36,452 nucleotides of DNA, taken from Vulcanimicrobiota bacterium (lineage in GTDB: Bacteria > Vulcanimicrobiota > Vulcanimicrobiia > Vulcanimicrobiales > Vulcanimicrobiaceae). How positions within the stretch are numbered: position 1 is the first letter of the stretch; each line of letters starts with the position of its first letter. The stretch is from contig JAFANA010000001.1 in the NCBI GenBank assembly GCA_019232905.1, forward strand, positions 1 to 36,452. Direction: 5' to 3'. This document shows positions 1-7,356 of the stretch, one piece after another. Under the pieces are notes generated by a model. It worked only from the letters and a program-made list of their open reading frames with translations, did no database searches and had not been told where the DNA came from. The position numbers and the translations under genes are program-made.

Positions 1-840
1 GCGGCGGTCGAGCGCATGGAAGGTATTCTCGTTCGTGCCACGGCGCTGCTCGAGAACCGCGCATTCGAAGCCGAACTCGCGCAAGAAATCGACGTCACCT
101 TTCCCGCGATCGCGCCCACGGCCGGCACGATCCATCCCGTGCGACGCGTCCTGCGCGACGCGGCGGCATACTTCGAACGTCACGGCTTTGCGGTCGTTCT
201 TGGACCCGAAGTCGAACCGGACTATTACAATTTCGATGCACTCAACATACCGCCGACGCATCCGGCGCGCGCAGGCTTCGATTCATTCTTCATTACCGAC
301 ACGCTGTTGTTACGCCCGCACACTTCACCGATGCAAATTCGCACGATGCAGCAGCATAAACCGCCGATCGCCGTCGTCGCACCAGGGCGCTGCTATCGCC
401 GCGACGCCGTCGACGCGCGCCATCTCTTCCAGTTCCACCAGATCGAAGGTCTGCTCATCGCGCAAGGCATCCACTTCGGCCATTTGAAGGGCATGCTGAC
501 CGGGTTATGCCGCGAGATCTTCGGCAGCGACCAGCGCGTCAGGTTCCGTCCGTCGTTCTTCCCGTTCACGGAACCGAGCGCCGAAGTGGATACGACCTGC
601 CCGAAATGCAAAGGTGAAGGCGGCAACTGCAACATGTGCGGTGGTTCCGGGTGGATCGAGCTTGGCGGATCGGGCATGGTGCATCCCAACGTCTTGCGCG
701 AAGTCGGTTACGATCCGGACGTCTACACCGGCTGGGCATTCGGCTTTGGTATCGAACGCCTAGGTTTGACGCGATACGACATCGATGACATTCGGCGGTT
801 TGTCGAAAGCGATCCTGACTTCCTCACGCAATTGGCATAG
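1..840 (+). CDS. pheS: Phenylalanyl-tRNA synthetase alpha subunit, 5' end outside window
   Basis: Catalytic alpha subunit of the (alpha-beta)2 class II phenylalanyl-tRNA synthetase, which charges tRNA-Phe in the cytoplasm. The frame is open to base 1 (codons for AAVER precede the first ATG at 16), and the family has an N-terminal coiled coil of roughly 70-80 residues that is missing here, so the gene starts before the window. Visible class II landmarks are the FDALNIPPTHPAR stretch, HTSPMQIRTM, GRCYRRDAVDARH, the motif 2-like FHQIEGL, FRPSFFPFTEPSAEVD and the motif 3 region FGFGIERLGLTRYDIDD. A four-cysteine knuckle (CPKCKGEGGNCNMCGGSGW) sits before GMVHPNVLREVG, as in many bacterial PheS. 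pheT follows after 22 bases, so the two are probably co-transcribed. Identification is secure. Confidence 0.97.
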   Translation, partial: AAVERMEGILVRATALLENRAFEAELAQEIDVTFPAIAPTAGTIHPVRRVLRDAAAYFERHGFAVVLGPEVEPDYYNFDALNIPPTHPARAGFDSFFITDTLLLRPHTSPMQIRTMQQHKPPIAVVAPGRCYRRDAVDARHLFQFHQIEGLLIAQGIHFGHLKGMLTGLCREIFGSDQRVRFRPSFFPFTEPSAEVDTTCPKCKGEGGNCNMCGGSGWIELGGSGMVHPNVLREVGYDPDVYTGWAFGFGIERLGLTRYDIDDIRRFVESDPDFLTQLA

Positions 841-862
841 AAAGCGTTCGTAGTACAAAAGC

Positions 863-3226
863 ATGCGCGTTCCGATTAGCTGGTTACGGCAATATGTCGA
901 TCTGCCCGATGATTCCGAAGCGATTGCCGACCGGCTCGCACTGCTCGGGTTTCCGGTTGAGGAGATCGTTCGGCGGCCGCTTGTTACAGGGGTGGTCATC
1001 GGCAAGATCGCCGAGCTCGAAAAACATCCGAATGCCGATCGTTTACAAGTCGGCAAGATCGACGTCGGCACCGGCACACCGTTGACGATCGCGACGGCGG
1101 CAACGAACGTCGCGCAAGATCAAGTCATTGCCGTTGCGACGATCGGCGCGCAGCTGCCGCACCTGAAAATCGAGCGGCGCAAAATGCGCGGCGTTGAGTC
1201 CGAAGGGATGATGATCTCGGCGGAAGAGCTTGCGCTGACGCCGGAATGGTTCGAGGACGGCATCATGCAGTTCGATCGGGACACTGCGCTCGGCGCAAAC
1301 GTCGTCGAACTCTTCGGTCTCGCCGGCGACGTACTCGAAGTCGAGATTACGAGCAATCGCGTCGATGCGATGAGCATCCTCGGACTCGCTCGCGAACTCG
1401 CCGCATCGTACGGCGTGCCGTTGCGCTCGCCGTCATTCGATAATCCGGGAATCGACGAAGATCCGGCGTCTGCCGCGCCGCGCGTCACCATCGAGTCATC
1501 CGGATGCAAGCGATTCGTTGCACAGCTTTTCGACGGGGTGAAGGTTAGGCCGGCACCGGCCTGGATGCGCATTCGCCTCGCGCTTGCGGGACAGCGGCCG
1601 ATCAACAATCTCGTCGACGTGTCGAATTACGTCATGCTCGAAACGGGACAACCGCTGCACTTCTACGATGCTCGCGAAGTCGCGCAGCACCGGTTCATCG
1701 TACGCGATGCGCGAGACGGCGAAACGCTAAAAACGCTTGACGGCGAAGACCACAAGCTGAGCGGTCAAGCTCTCGTCATTGCCGACGAACGTCATGCGCT
1801 CGGTCTGGCCGGACTCATGGGCGGTGAGGCAAGCGAAGTGCGCGACGATACCACGTCGATTCTTCTCGAATCGGCGAACTTCGAGGGCGTGCGTGTGCGT
1901 CGCATGGCGATGCAGCTCGCGATGCGCACCGAAGCGTCCTCGCGTCATGAAAAATCGCTGGCGCCCGCGTTGACGGATATGGGCGCCGCGCGCGCGGCAC
2001 AACTGCTTGCCGAGATCGGCGCGCATCCGTACGTTCCGCACGCGTTTGGATCGGAGGTGCTCGAAAGCGACGTCATCACCGTCTCGGCGCGTGATGTCGT
2101 ACGTCTTCTCGGACTGCGGATCGATGCCGAGCGCATCGGAGCGCATCTTCGCGCGCTTGGATGCAACGTCGTGATCGCCGGTGATACGCTAACCGTGACG
2201 CCGCCGGTTTGGCGCACCGACTTGACGATTGCAGCCGACCTCGTCGAAGAAGTCGCACGCATGGAAGGCTACGACGAAATCGAGGCGGTCGAACCGTCCG
2301 TGCCGGCACACGAGATTTCCAGTGCCGAGTACAACCTCGAAAATCATTTAGCAGACACGCTTGCGTCACTCGGGTATCACGAGATCATCAACTACTCGTT
2401 GCAAGGCCCGAAGATTTTCGACCTGATGGCACGTGCGGGAATCGAACCGAGTCATAAGGTCGTCGAGGTGCTCAACCCGCTCTCGGAAGATCAGCGCTAT
2501 TTACGCTGGGCGCTCGGTCCGGGAATTTTGCAGTACCTTGCTCGAATCGACGCACCATATCGCGTCTTTGAAATCGGTCACGTGTTCTCGATGGACGAGA
2601 AGCCGCTCGTGGAATCGCCGGTGCTGACCTTCGGCTTTGCAGCAGAACCGCTCGATGAACCGGGATGGCGCGATTCGCATTTTTTGCGGCTCAAGGGAGA
2701 TACCGAAGCGCTCCTTCGTGCGGTATCGGGCGTCACGGTTACCGCGGCGCGCGACGTTCGCAATGCGTTACATCCGGGAAAAACCGCCGTGCTGTTGCAC
2801 AACGGGCGAGAGATCGCGAACCTCGGGAAAGTCGATCCACGCTTGACTCGCGCGTTCGACGTTCGCTTCCCCGTCTATCTTTGCAACATCTATCTCGACA
2901 ACATTCCCGAATATCAGATTCCGCGCTATGCGCCGCCGTCGAAATTCCCGTCGACGTATCGCGATCTTGCGGTGGTCGTCGATCTCGACGTGACCGCGGA
3001 GCGGATTCGAACGATCGTGCGCGACGCGATCGGCGAGCTGTGCACGGGCGTTCGGGTGTTCGACGAGTATCGTGGACCGCAAGTGGGCGAAGGCAAAAAG
3101 AGTCTCGCTGTTCGCGCGATCATTCAACGATTCGACGCGACGATTACCGACGAAGAAGCCGACGCTGCGATGCAGCGCGCACTTGCGGCGTTGCGCGACG
3201 CGGTCGGAGGCGTCATTCGCGAATGA
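863..3226 (+). CDS. pheT: Phenylalanyl-tRNA synthetase beta subunit
   Basis: Beta subunit of PheRS, 787 residues, the normal bacterial length. Domains in order: an N-terminal EMAP/tRNA-binding OB fold at about residues 40-150 (KHPNADRLQVGKIDVG, then RRKMRGVESEGMM), the B3/B4 editing domain in the 210-390 region (NNLVDVSNYVMLETGQPLH is its hallmark), the B5 DNA-binding-like fold at about 400-475, a catalytic-like core (MEGYDEIE, LSEDQRYLRWAL) and a C-terminal FDX-ACB anticodon-binding domain in the last 95 residues (PSTYRDLAVVVD, VFDEYRG, KSLAVRAII). The start at 863 gives the standard N-terminus MRVPISWLRQYVDL. The stop overlaps the start of the next gene (ATGA at 3223-3226), which implies translational coupling to the CvpA-like gene. 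Confidence 0.98.
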   Translation: MRVPISWLRQYVDLPDDSEAIADRLALLGFPVEEIVRRPLVTGVVIGKIAELEKHPNADRLQVGKIDVGTGTPLTIATAATNVAQDQVIAVATIGAQLPHLKIERRKMRGVESEGMMISAEELALTPEWFEDGIMQFDRDTALGANVVELFGLAGDVLEVEITSNRVDAMSILGLARELAASYGVPLRSPSFDNPGIDEDPASAAPRVTIESSGCKRFVAQLFDGVKVRPAPAWMRIRLALAGQRPINNLVDVSNYVMLETGQPLHFYDAREVAQHRFIVRDARDGETLKTLDGEDHKLSGQALVIADERHALGLAGLMGGEASEVRDDTTSILLESANFEGVRVRRMAMQLAMRTEASSRHEKSLAPALTDMGAARAAQLLAEIGAHPYVPHAFGSEVLESDVITVSARDVVRLLGLRIDAERIGAHLRALGCNVVIAGDTLTVTPPVWRTDLTIAADLVEEVARMEGYDEIEAVEPSVPAHEISSAEYNLENHLADTLASLGYHEIINYSLQGPKIFDLMARAGIEPSHKVVEVLNPLSEDQRYLRWALGPGILQYLARIDAPYRVFEIGHVFSMDEKPLVESPVLTFGFAAEPLDEPGWRDSHFLRLKGDTEALLRAVSGVTVTAARDVRNALHPGKTAVLLHNGREIANLGKVDPRLTRAFDVRFPVYLCNIYLDNIPEYQIPRYAPPSKFPSTYRDLAVVVDLDVTAERIRTIVRDAIGELCTGVRVFDEYRGPQVGEGKKSLAVRAIIQRFDATITDEEADAAMQRALAALRDAVGGVIRE

Positions 3227-3765
3227 TCGCGGGCTTCGGTTGGCCGGACGTCGTCATCGCCGTGATTCTAGTCATCGCGGCGCTCAAAGGCTTTAAGCGC
3301 GGATTCGTTTCCGAACTCGGCGGCGCCGTTGCGGTCGTTGCGGCACTTATCACGCCATGGTACTACAACGGCGCGTTCGATCCGTGGCTCGAGAGCGTCG
3401 TGCATCTCGGACCAGGCTCGGCGCATGTCGTCGGAATGTTTCTCACCGGGTTTATCACCTATGCGATCGTGCTCGCGATTTCGTGGGTGCTCAACCGCTT
3501 CGCGAAGCTTCCGATTATCAACCTCGGCAACTCATTCGGCGGAGGTGTCATCGGCTTTGCGAAGGGCGCGGTGTTAATTTGGCTCGTGCTCTTCGTCGCG
3601 CTGTATTTTCCCCTCTCACCGGACATCCGCAAAGACTTGCACGATTCGCATTTCGCTGCGAGTTTCACCGAACCTGATCCCACGATCGACCACGCAATTC
3701 AAGCGACGGTTCCATGGTTCGCGCGTCCGTTCCTGAGCCCGTACTTCACCCGGCATCACGTGTGA
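3223..3765 (+). CDS. CvpA family membrane protein
   Basis: A 180-residue integral membrane protein of the CvpA (colicin V production) family. Four hydrophobic segments are visible, at about residues 5-23, 28-45, 65-90 and 105-125, with the family N-terminal signature of a short hydrophobic stretch followed by KGFKRGFVSE. In other bacteria CvpA-like proteins affect colicin production, envelope integrity and division, but no biochemical activity is settled. The open frame continues far upstream inside pheT; I use the ATG at 3223 because it overlaps the pheT stop as ATGA and gives a clean CvpA N-terminus (MIAGFGWPDVVIAVIL). The next gene begins at the last base of this stop. The association with pheT is probably transcriptional only. 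Confidence 0.85.
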   Translation: MIAGFGWPDVVIAVILVIAALKGFKRGFVSELGGAVAVVAALITPWYYNGAFDPWLESVVHLGPGSAHVVGMFLTGFITYAIVLAISWVLNRFAKLPIINLGNSFGGGVIGFAKGAVLIWLVLFVALYFPLSPDIRKDLHDSHFAASFTEPDPTIDHAIQATVPWFARPFLSPYFTRHHV

Positions 3766-4271
3766 TGAACGAGCGGCTCTTAGGCTATGCCGGATGCGCC
3801 GCAATCATCGTCGGATGTTTTCTGCCGCTACGGCACGTCATGTATCGCGACATCACCGCGTTGCAGAGCGGCCTCGGCATCGTGTTTCTCGTGCTCGCAG
3901 CCGCCGCAGCCGCATTGATTCGCGCGCATCGCACTATCGGCGCGGCGTTCTGCGCGGCGGGCGTTCTGGTTTTGCTCGGGCTTCAATACGCGATGATGTC
4001 GCGCATCAATGCCGTTTCATCGATGTTTTGGAGCATGAACGCCGGCGAGAGCGCGAACGCCGTCGTGAGCCCCGTCGGCCTACACGTTCATCCCGGAGCC
4101 GGATTCTACGTCATCGCGATCGGCGCGCTCGCCCTTGCGCTCGCGCCGCTATACCGTCGCCGCGACACGCCCGTTGAGTACGGTCCCGGCGGCGCCGGTG
4201 CCGCTGCCGAACGTAACGGCCACGCCACGATCCGCGAGCGCGAGTTCGATCGCCCCGATCGCACCGACTAG
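3765..4271 (+). CDS. Small four-helix membrane protein of unknown function
   Basis: I do not recognise the family. The 168-residue product has four predicted transmembrane helices: residues about 5-20, 28-50, 56-74 and 112-128. A polar Arg-rich tail of about 40 residues follows. The ATG at 3765-3767 shares a base with the stop of the CvpA-like gene (TGATG), and an in-frame ATG 17 codons earlier inside that gene is less likely. The tail overlaps the 3' end of the convergent aminotransferase gene by 123 bases; because membrane topology ends near base 4150, the last 40 codons may simply be what the opposite gene's third positions allow. No terminator separates the two. It is probably the last gene of the pheS-pheT-cvpA transcription unit. 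Confidence 0.65.
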   Translation: MNERLLGYAGCAAIIVGCFLPLRHVMYRDITALQSGLGIVFLVLAAAAAALIRAHRTIGAAFCAAGVLVLLGLQYAMMSRINAVSSMFWSMNAGESANAVVSPVGLHVHPGAGFYVIAIGALALALAPLYRRRDTPVEYGPGGAGAAAERNGHATIREREFDRPDRTD

Positions 4272-5312
4272 ATCGGCTTCGCTGACGTCACCCATCGTGC
4301 CCATGCGCACGATTTTCCCGGTCAATTCGCCCTGTCCGCCCGAGAGCACGACGCCGTAATTTTCGCGCAGCGTCTTGAGCAGCGCAGCGCACTCCACGCC
4401 CGACGGGGGCGTTGCCGCAACGACCGTAACCGAATGCGCGTCGCTGCGCGAGAAAATCGTGAACCCAAGCGCTTCGAAAGCCGCGCGAATCGCCGACGCG
4501 TACCGCGCGTGACGCGCGTAGTTCGCTTCCAAGCCGTCGGCGTGGAACCGTTCGAGCGCGACCGCGAGCGCGTAGAAGATCGAGATCGGCGGAGTCCAAG
4601 CCGTTTGCCCTTTGCGCGCGAACTCGCGCGCTTTGCGCAGATCGAAATAGAATCGCGGAATCGTCGCGCGTTCGATAGCCTGCCACGCGCGATCGCTGAC
4701 TGCAACCATTGCAATGCCGGGCGGCACGGCAATCGCCTTCTGTGACGCGCTGACGACGACGTCGTATCCCCAATCATCCATCTCGAACGGCGACGCGCCC
4801 AGCCCGCTGACCGCGTCGACGATCGTGAGCGCGCCATGATCGCGGATCGCTGCGGCAAGCTCGCGCATGTTGTTTTGTACGCCGGTCGACGTCTCGTTTT
4901 GCGTGAGGAGAATGCCTTTGATCGTACGGCCGGCGTCGCGCGCGAGCCGCTCTCGGAGCGCCTTCGCGTCGACTGCCGCGCCAAGCGGCGTCTCGAGTAC
5001 CTCGACATTACAGCCGTACGTCCGCGCGATATCGGCTAAACGCTTTCCGAAAACTCCAACCGGGACCGACAGCAACGAGTCGCCCGGTGAAAAACAATTG
5101 GCGACTGCGGTTTCCAAACCGCCGGTTCCCGAAGAGCCGAGAAACAACACGTCGCGCTCGGTTCCGAAGATCGGCTGCATTCCGCGCTCCATACGCGCGA
5201 GGAGATCGGCGAATTCCGGTCCGCGATGATTGATCATCGGCCACGCCATCGCTTCAAGTACGGGTTGAGCAACGGGTACGGGCCCAGGAAGGAACAGCAG
5301 CGTCTTCTTCAT
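4149..5312 (-). CDS. Class V PLP aminotransferase (alanine/serine-glyoxylate type)
   Basis: Fold-type I, class V aminotransferase of the alanine-glyoxylate / serine-pyruvate aminotransferase group, 387 residues. It transfers an amino group from alanine, serine or a similar donor to glyoxylate or pyruvate through PLP; the true substrate cannot be read from sequence. The N-terminus LLFLPGPVPVAQPVLEAM is typical. GSSGTGGLETA (59-69) binds the cofactor phosphate, NETSTGV (139-145) and D166 (VDAVSG) contact the PLP ring, and K192 in SASQKA is the Schiff-base lysine. The cysteine loop of NifS/SufS desulfurases is absent, so it is not an obvious selenium donor for SelD despite lying divergently beside selD. 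I chose the ATG at 5312 because the family starts near it; an in-frame ATG at 5333 would add seven residues. The 3' end overlaps the + strand membrane-protein gene by 123 bases. Confidence 0.9.
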   Translation of the reverse strand: MKKTLLFLPGPVPVAQPVLEAMAWPMINHRGPEFADLLARMERGMQPIFGTERDVLFLGSSGTGGLETAVANCFSPGDSLLSVPVGVFGKRLADIARTYGCNVEVLETPLGAAVDAKALRERLARDAGRTIKGILLTQNETSTGVQNNMRELAAAIRDHGALTIVDAVSGLGASPFEMDDWGYDVVVSASQKAIAVPPGIAMVAVSDRAWQAIERATIPRFYFDLRKAREFARKGQTAWTPPISIFYALAVALERFHADGLEANYARHARYASAIRAAFEALGFTIFSRSDAHSVTVVAATPPSGVECAALLKTLRENYGVVLSGGQGELTGKIVRMGTMGDVSEADLVGAIGAIELALADRGVAVTFGSGTGAAGTVLNGRVAATV

Positions 5313-5368
5313 TGCGGCCCACTTCTGCGGCATGAGCCGGGTGCCTGGCGGTGGTATAGCGTTCTCTT

Positions 5369-6406
5369 ATGGAGTCGACCGATCGCGTCCGCCTGACGGC
5401 GCGTTCCTCGTGCGCAGGTTGAGCAAGTAAACTCGGCTCAGCCGAGCTGGCGCAGGTCTTGCGTCACTTGCCCGTTACTGCAAACGAACGAGTTCTCGTT
5501 GGATACGGCACGTCGGACGATGCCGGTGTATTTCTGCTGCGCGACGACCTCGCGCTGGTGCAGACGGTCGATTTCTTTACGCCGATCGTGGACGACCCGT
5601 TCGATTTCGGGCGGATTGCAGCTGCGAACGCACTTTCGGACATTTATGCAATGGGCGGCACGCCTGTTTCGGCGCTCAATATTGCCGCGTTTCCGGAAGA
5701 CCTCGATCTCGAAATCTTACAAAAGATTCTCGACGGCGGCGCAACTCTCGCGCGCACCGCAGGCGTTGCGATACTTGGCGGGCACACGATCAAGGACGAC
5801 GAGCCGAAATACGGCATGGCCGTTACGGGCACGATCGATCCACGGTGCATTGTCAGCAATGCGGGCGCGCGTCCCGGTGACGTCCTCGTGCTTACCAAAC
5901 CGCTCGGTACCGGCATTCTTGCAACCGCGCTCAAGCGGGAAGTGATTGACGAACATACGATGCAACACGCCGTCGATTGGATGACGACGCTTAACGAGGG
6001 GGCGTCCCGCGCTATGCTCGCAGCCGGAGCGCATGCGGCCACCGATATTACGGGCTACGGATTGCTCGGACACGCGCACGAGATGGCAGCCGCATCGAAG
6101 GTGCAATTCACCATCGACGCAGATGCCGTGCCGATGATGCCGCGGGTGCACGAACTTGCGCGTGACGGGATCGTACCGGGAGGAACCCGCGATAATCTCA
6201 CCACGTATCGCGCGTCGACGACATTCGATGCCCGCGTGGATGAATCGACGCAACTCATTCTTGCCGATGCGCAGACATCGGGTGGATTGCTGATCAGCAT
6301 TGCACCGCAGGCGCTCTCGAGTTTGCGCGACGCGCTGCGCGCAAACGGTGTGCTCGACGCCGTGATCGGACGCGTAGATGAGGGCGCGGGCATCAACGTC
6401 GGATGA
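5369..6406 (+). CDS. selD: Selenophosphate synthetase SelD, itself a selenoprotein (in-frame UGA)
   Basis: SelD makes selenophosphate from selenide and ATP, the selenium donor for selenocysteine-tRNA and selenouridine. Read from the ATG at 5369, the product is 345 residues, matching the family (E. coli 347). The N-terminus reads ...RSSCAG-U-ASKLG: codon 18 is TGA at 5420-5422, in the position of catalytic Cys17 in E. coli, and K21 matches E. coli Lys20. Downstream are TSDDAGV, VQTVDFFTPIVDDPFDFGR, AAANALSDIYAMGG, GGHTIKDDEPKYG and DITGYGLLGHAHEM, all highly conserved. A stop at 5357-5359 in this frame leaves 5369 as the only ATG before the TGA. A start at 5459 would lose the catalytic region. 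A SECIS-like hairpin lies at 5448-5466. The stop overlaps the next gene as ATGA. No selA, selB or selC is in the window. Confidence 0.95.
5420..5422 (+). other. Selenocysteine codon (in-frame UGA) in selD
   Basis: The TGA lies in frame between ATG 5369 and the rest of selD and replaces the catalytic cysteine codon of the CxxK-type active loop. Conserved SelD sequence continues on both sides without a frame change (SSCAG before, ASKLG and AELAQVLRHLP after). Recoding to selenocysteine is therefore far more likely than termination. Confidence 0.93.
5448..5466 (+). promoter_or_regulatory. Bacterial SECIS element (SelB-binding hairpin) in selD mRNA
   Basis: TGGCGCA (5448-5454) pairs with TGCGTCA (5460-5466), seven base pairs with one G-U, closing a five-base loop GGTCT. 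The loop begins 32 bases after the UGA and has G at its first two positions; both facts agree with the published bacterial SECIS rules (loop 16-37 bases from the UGA, a G among the first two loop bases). The core GCAGGTCTTGC closely resembles, from memory, the E. coli fdhF SECIS loop region. A second perfect hairpin, CTCGGC-TCA-GCCGAG at 5432-5446, sits between the UGA and this element and could stack on it. Confidence 0.82.
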
Positions 6407-7356
6407 AACAAGCCGTCGATCTGCCTCGCGATATTCACGACGAGGTCATGTCCGCGTTCGCGAGCAGTATCGAACTGCAAACGCCGGAACTCTTCGTCGA
6501 AACGATCCGATGGGCGCAGAGCCTGCTCGTCTTCCGGTACCGCGCGCCCGGGCAGTTGTCGCGTGCGTTGGAATCGCTAACGTTCCAGGCCGGCGACTTG
6601 ACGTCGGCCGCCGACGCAGCAACGGCGCGCGAGATGTTGTTGCGTGCGCGCGAGGAACTCTCCGCCGTTCGGCTTTTCGAAGCGTCGTTGATCGACGAGC
6701 GTACGGAAGAGGGCGCGATCGGTCGCCGGTATCTCGATGCACTGCTTTCCGGTGACGAGACGCGCGCCGGACGCGAAGTGTTGCTTGCGGTTGCGTACGG
6801 CCGGAAGTCGCTGGACGTGTATGAGAAGATTTTGACGCCGGTGCTGCACGAAGCCGGGCGATTGTGGCAACGCAACGAGATTACAATTTCGCACGAGCAC
6901 CTCATCACGACTGCGACCGAGCGCATCATGGCGCAACTTTGCGACCTTACGCCGGCACGTCCGCATCGCGAGCTTTCCGCCGTGACGGTTGCGCTCGGTG
7001 AAGGCAGACATGAACTCGGCGCGCGTATGGCTGCCGACGCATTCTCGATGTGCGGATGGCATTCGTCGTTCCTCGGAGGCGGCATACCTGTCAATGACGT
7101 CGCCCGCTATCTTGAAGGCGTATCGGTCGACGTGATCGGCTGTTCGGCATCGCGTCCGCGCGACGTGCTCGCGATTCGCGATTTGATCGAGGAGTTCGAG
7201 ACGAAGCCTATCGCGCCGCTGGTACTCGTCGGCGGCAGCGTATTCGACCATCATCCGCAACTGTGGCGGCGCATCGCCGCCGACGGCTATGCGCCCACGC
7301 CGCTCATGGGCGTCGCACTCGCGAACGAACTGATCTCCGACTGCTGCGAATCGTGA
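6403..7356 (+). CDS. Cobalamin-binding sensor-like protein (CarH/LitR B12 module without DNA-binding domain)
   Basis: A 317-residue protein with the two-part cobalamin module of MerR-type B12 regulators. The helical B12-binding_2 subdomain (about 100-180) contains the W-x9-EH motif (W155, E165, H166) that caps adenosyl- or methylcobalamin in CarH/LitR. The Rossmann-like B12-binding domain (about 190-310) has the lower-ligand histidine H203 in GEGRHELG (canonical DxHxxG, with the first acidic residue displaced), followed by FLGGGIP and VLVGGSVF. The first 95 residues are helical and show no MerR-type helix-turn-helix, so it should sense or relay rather than bind DNA directly; a methionine-synthase-like carrier role is less likely. 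Its start overlaps the selD stop (ATGA) and its stop overlaps the GTG of the transporter (GTGA), so all three are translationally coupled. Confidence 0.85.
   Translation: MKQAVDLPRDIHDEVMSAFASSIELQTPELFVETIRWAQSLLVFRYRAPGQLSRALESLTFQAGDLTSAADAATAREMLLRAREELSAVRLFEASLIDERTEEGAIGRRYLDALLSGDETRAGREVLLAVAYGRKSLDVYEKILTPVLHEAGRLWQRNEITISHEHLITTATERIMAQLCDLTPARPHRELSAVTVALGEGRHELGARMAADAFSMCGWHSSFLGGGIPVNDVARYLEGVSVDVIGCSASRPRDVLAIRDLIEEFETKPIAPLVLVGGSVFDHHPQLWRRIAADGYAPTPLMGVALANELISDCCES

Noticed and set aside
2665-3222. Upstream extension of the CvpA frame inside pheT
   Set aside because: The extra 186 codons overlap the conserved FDX-ACB and preceding region of pheT and translate to Arg-rich sequence; the start at 3223 overlaps the pheT stop exactly.
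5432-5446. Hairpin CTCGGC-TCA-GCCGAG as the SECIS itself
   Set aside because: Its loop begins only 15 bases after the UGA and has no G in the first two positions; the hairpin at 5448-5466 fits the known rules better.
5459-6406. selD read as starting at 5459 (TTG)
   Set aside because: This start removes the catalytic Cys/Sec18-Lys21 loop that all SelD proteins need; the upstream frame continues conserved SelD sequence through a TGA, explained by selenocysteine.
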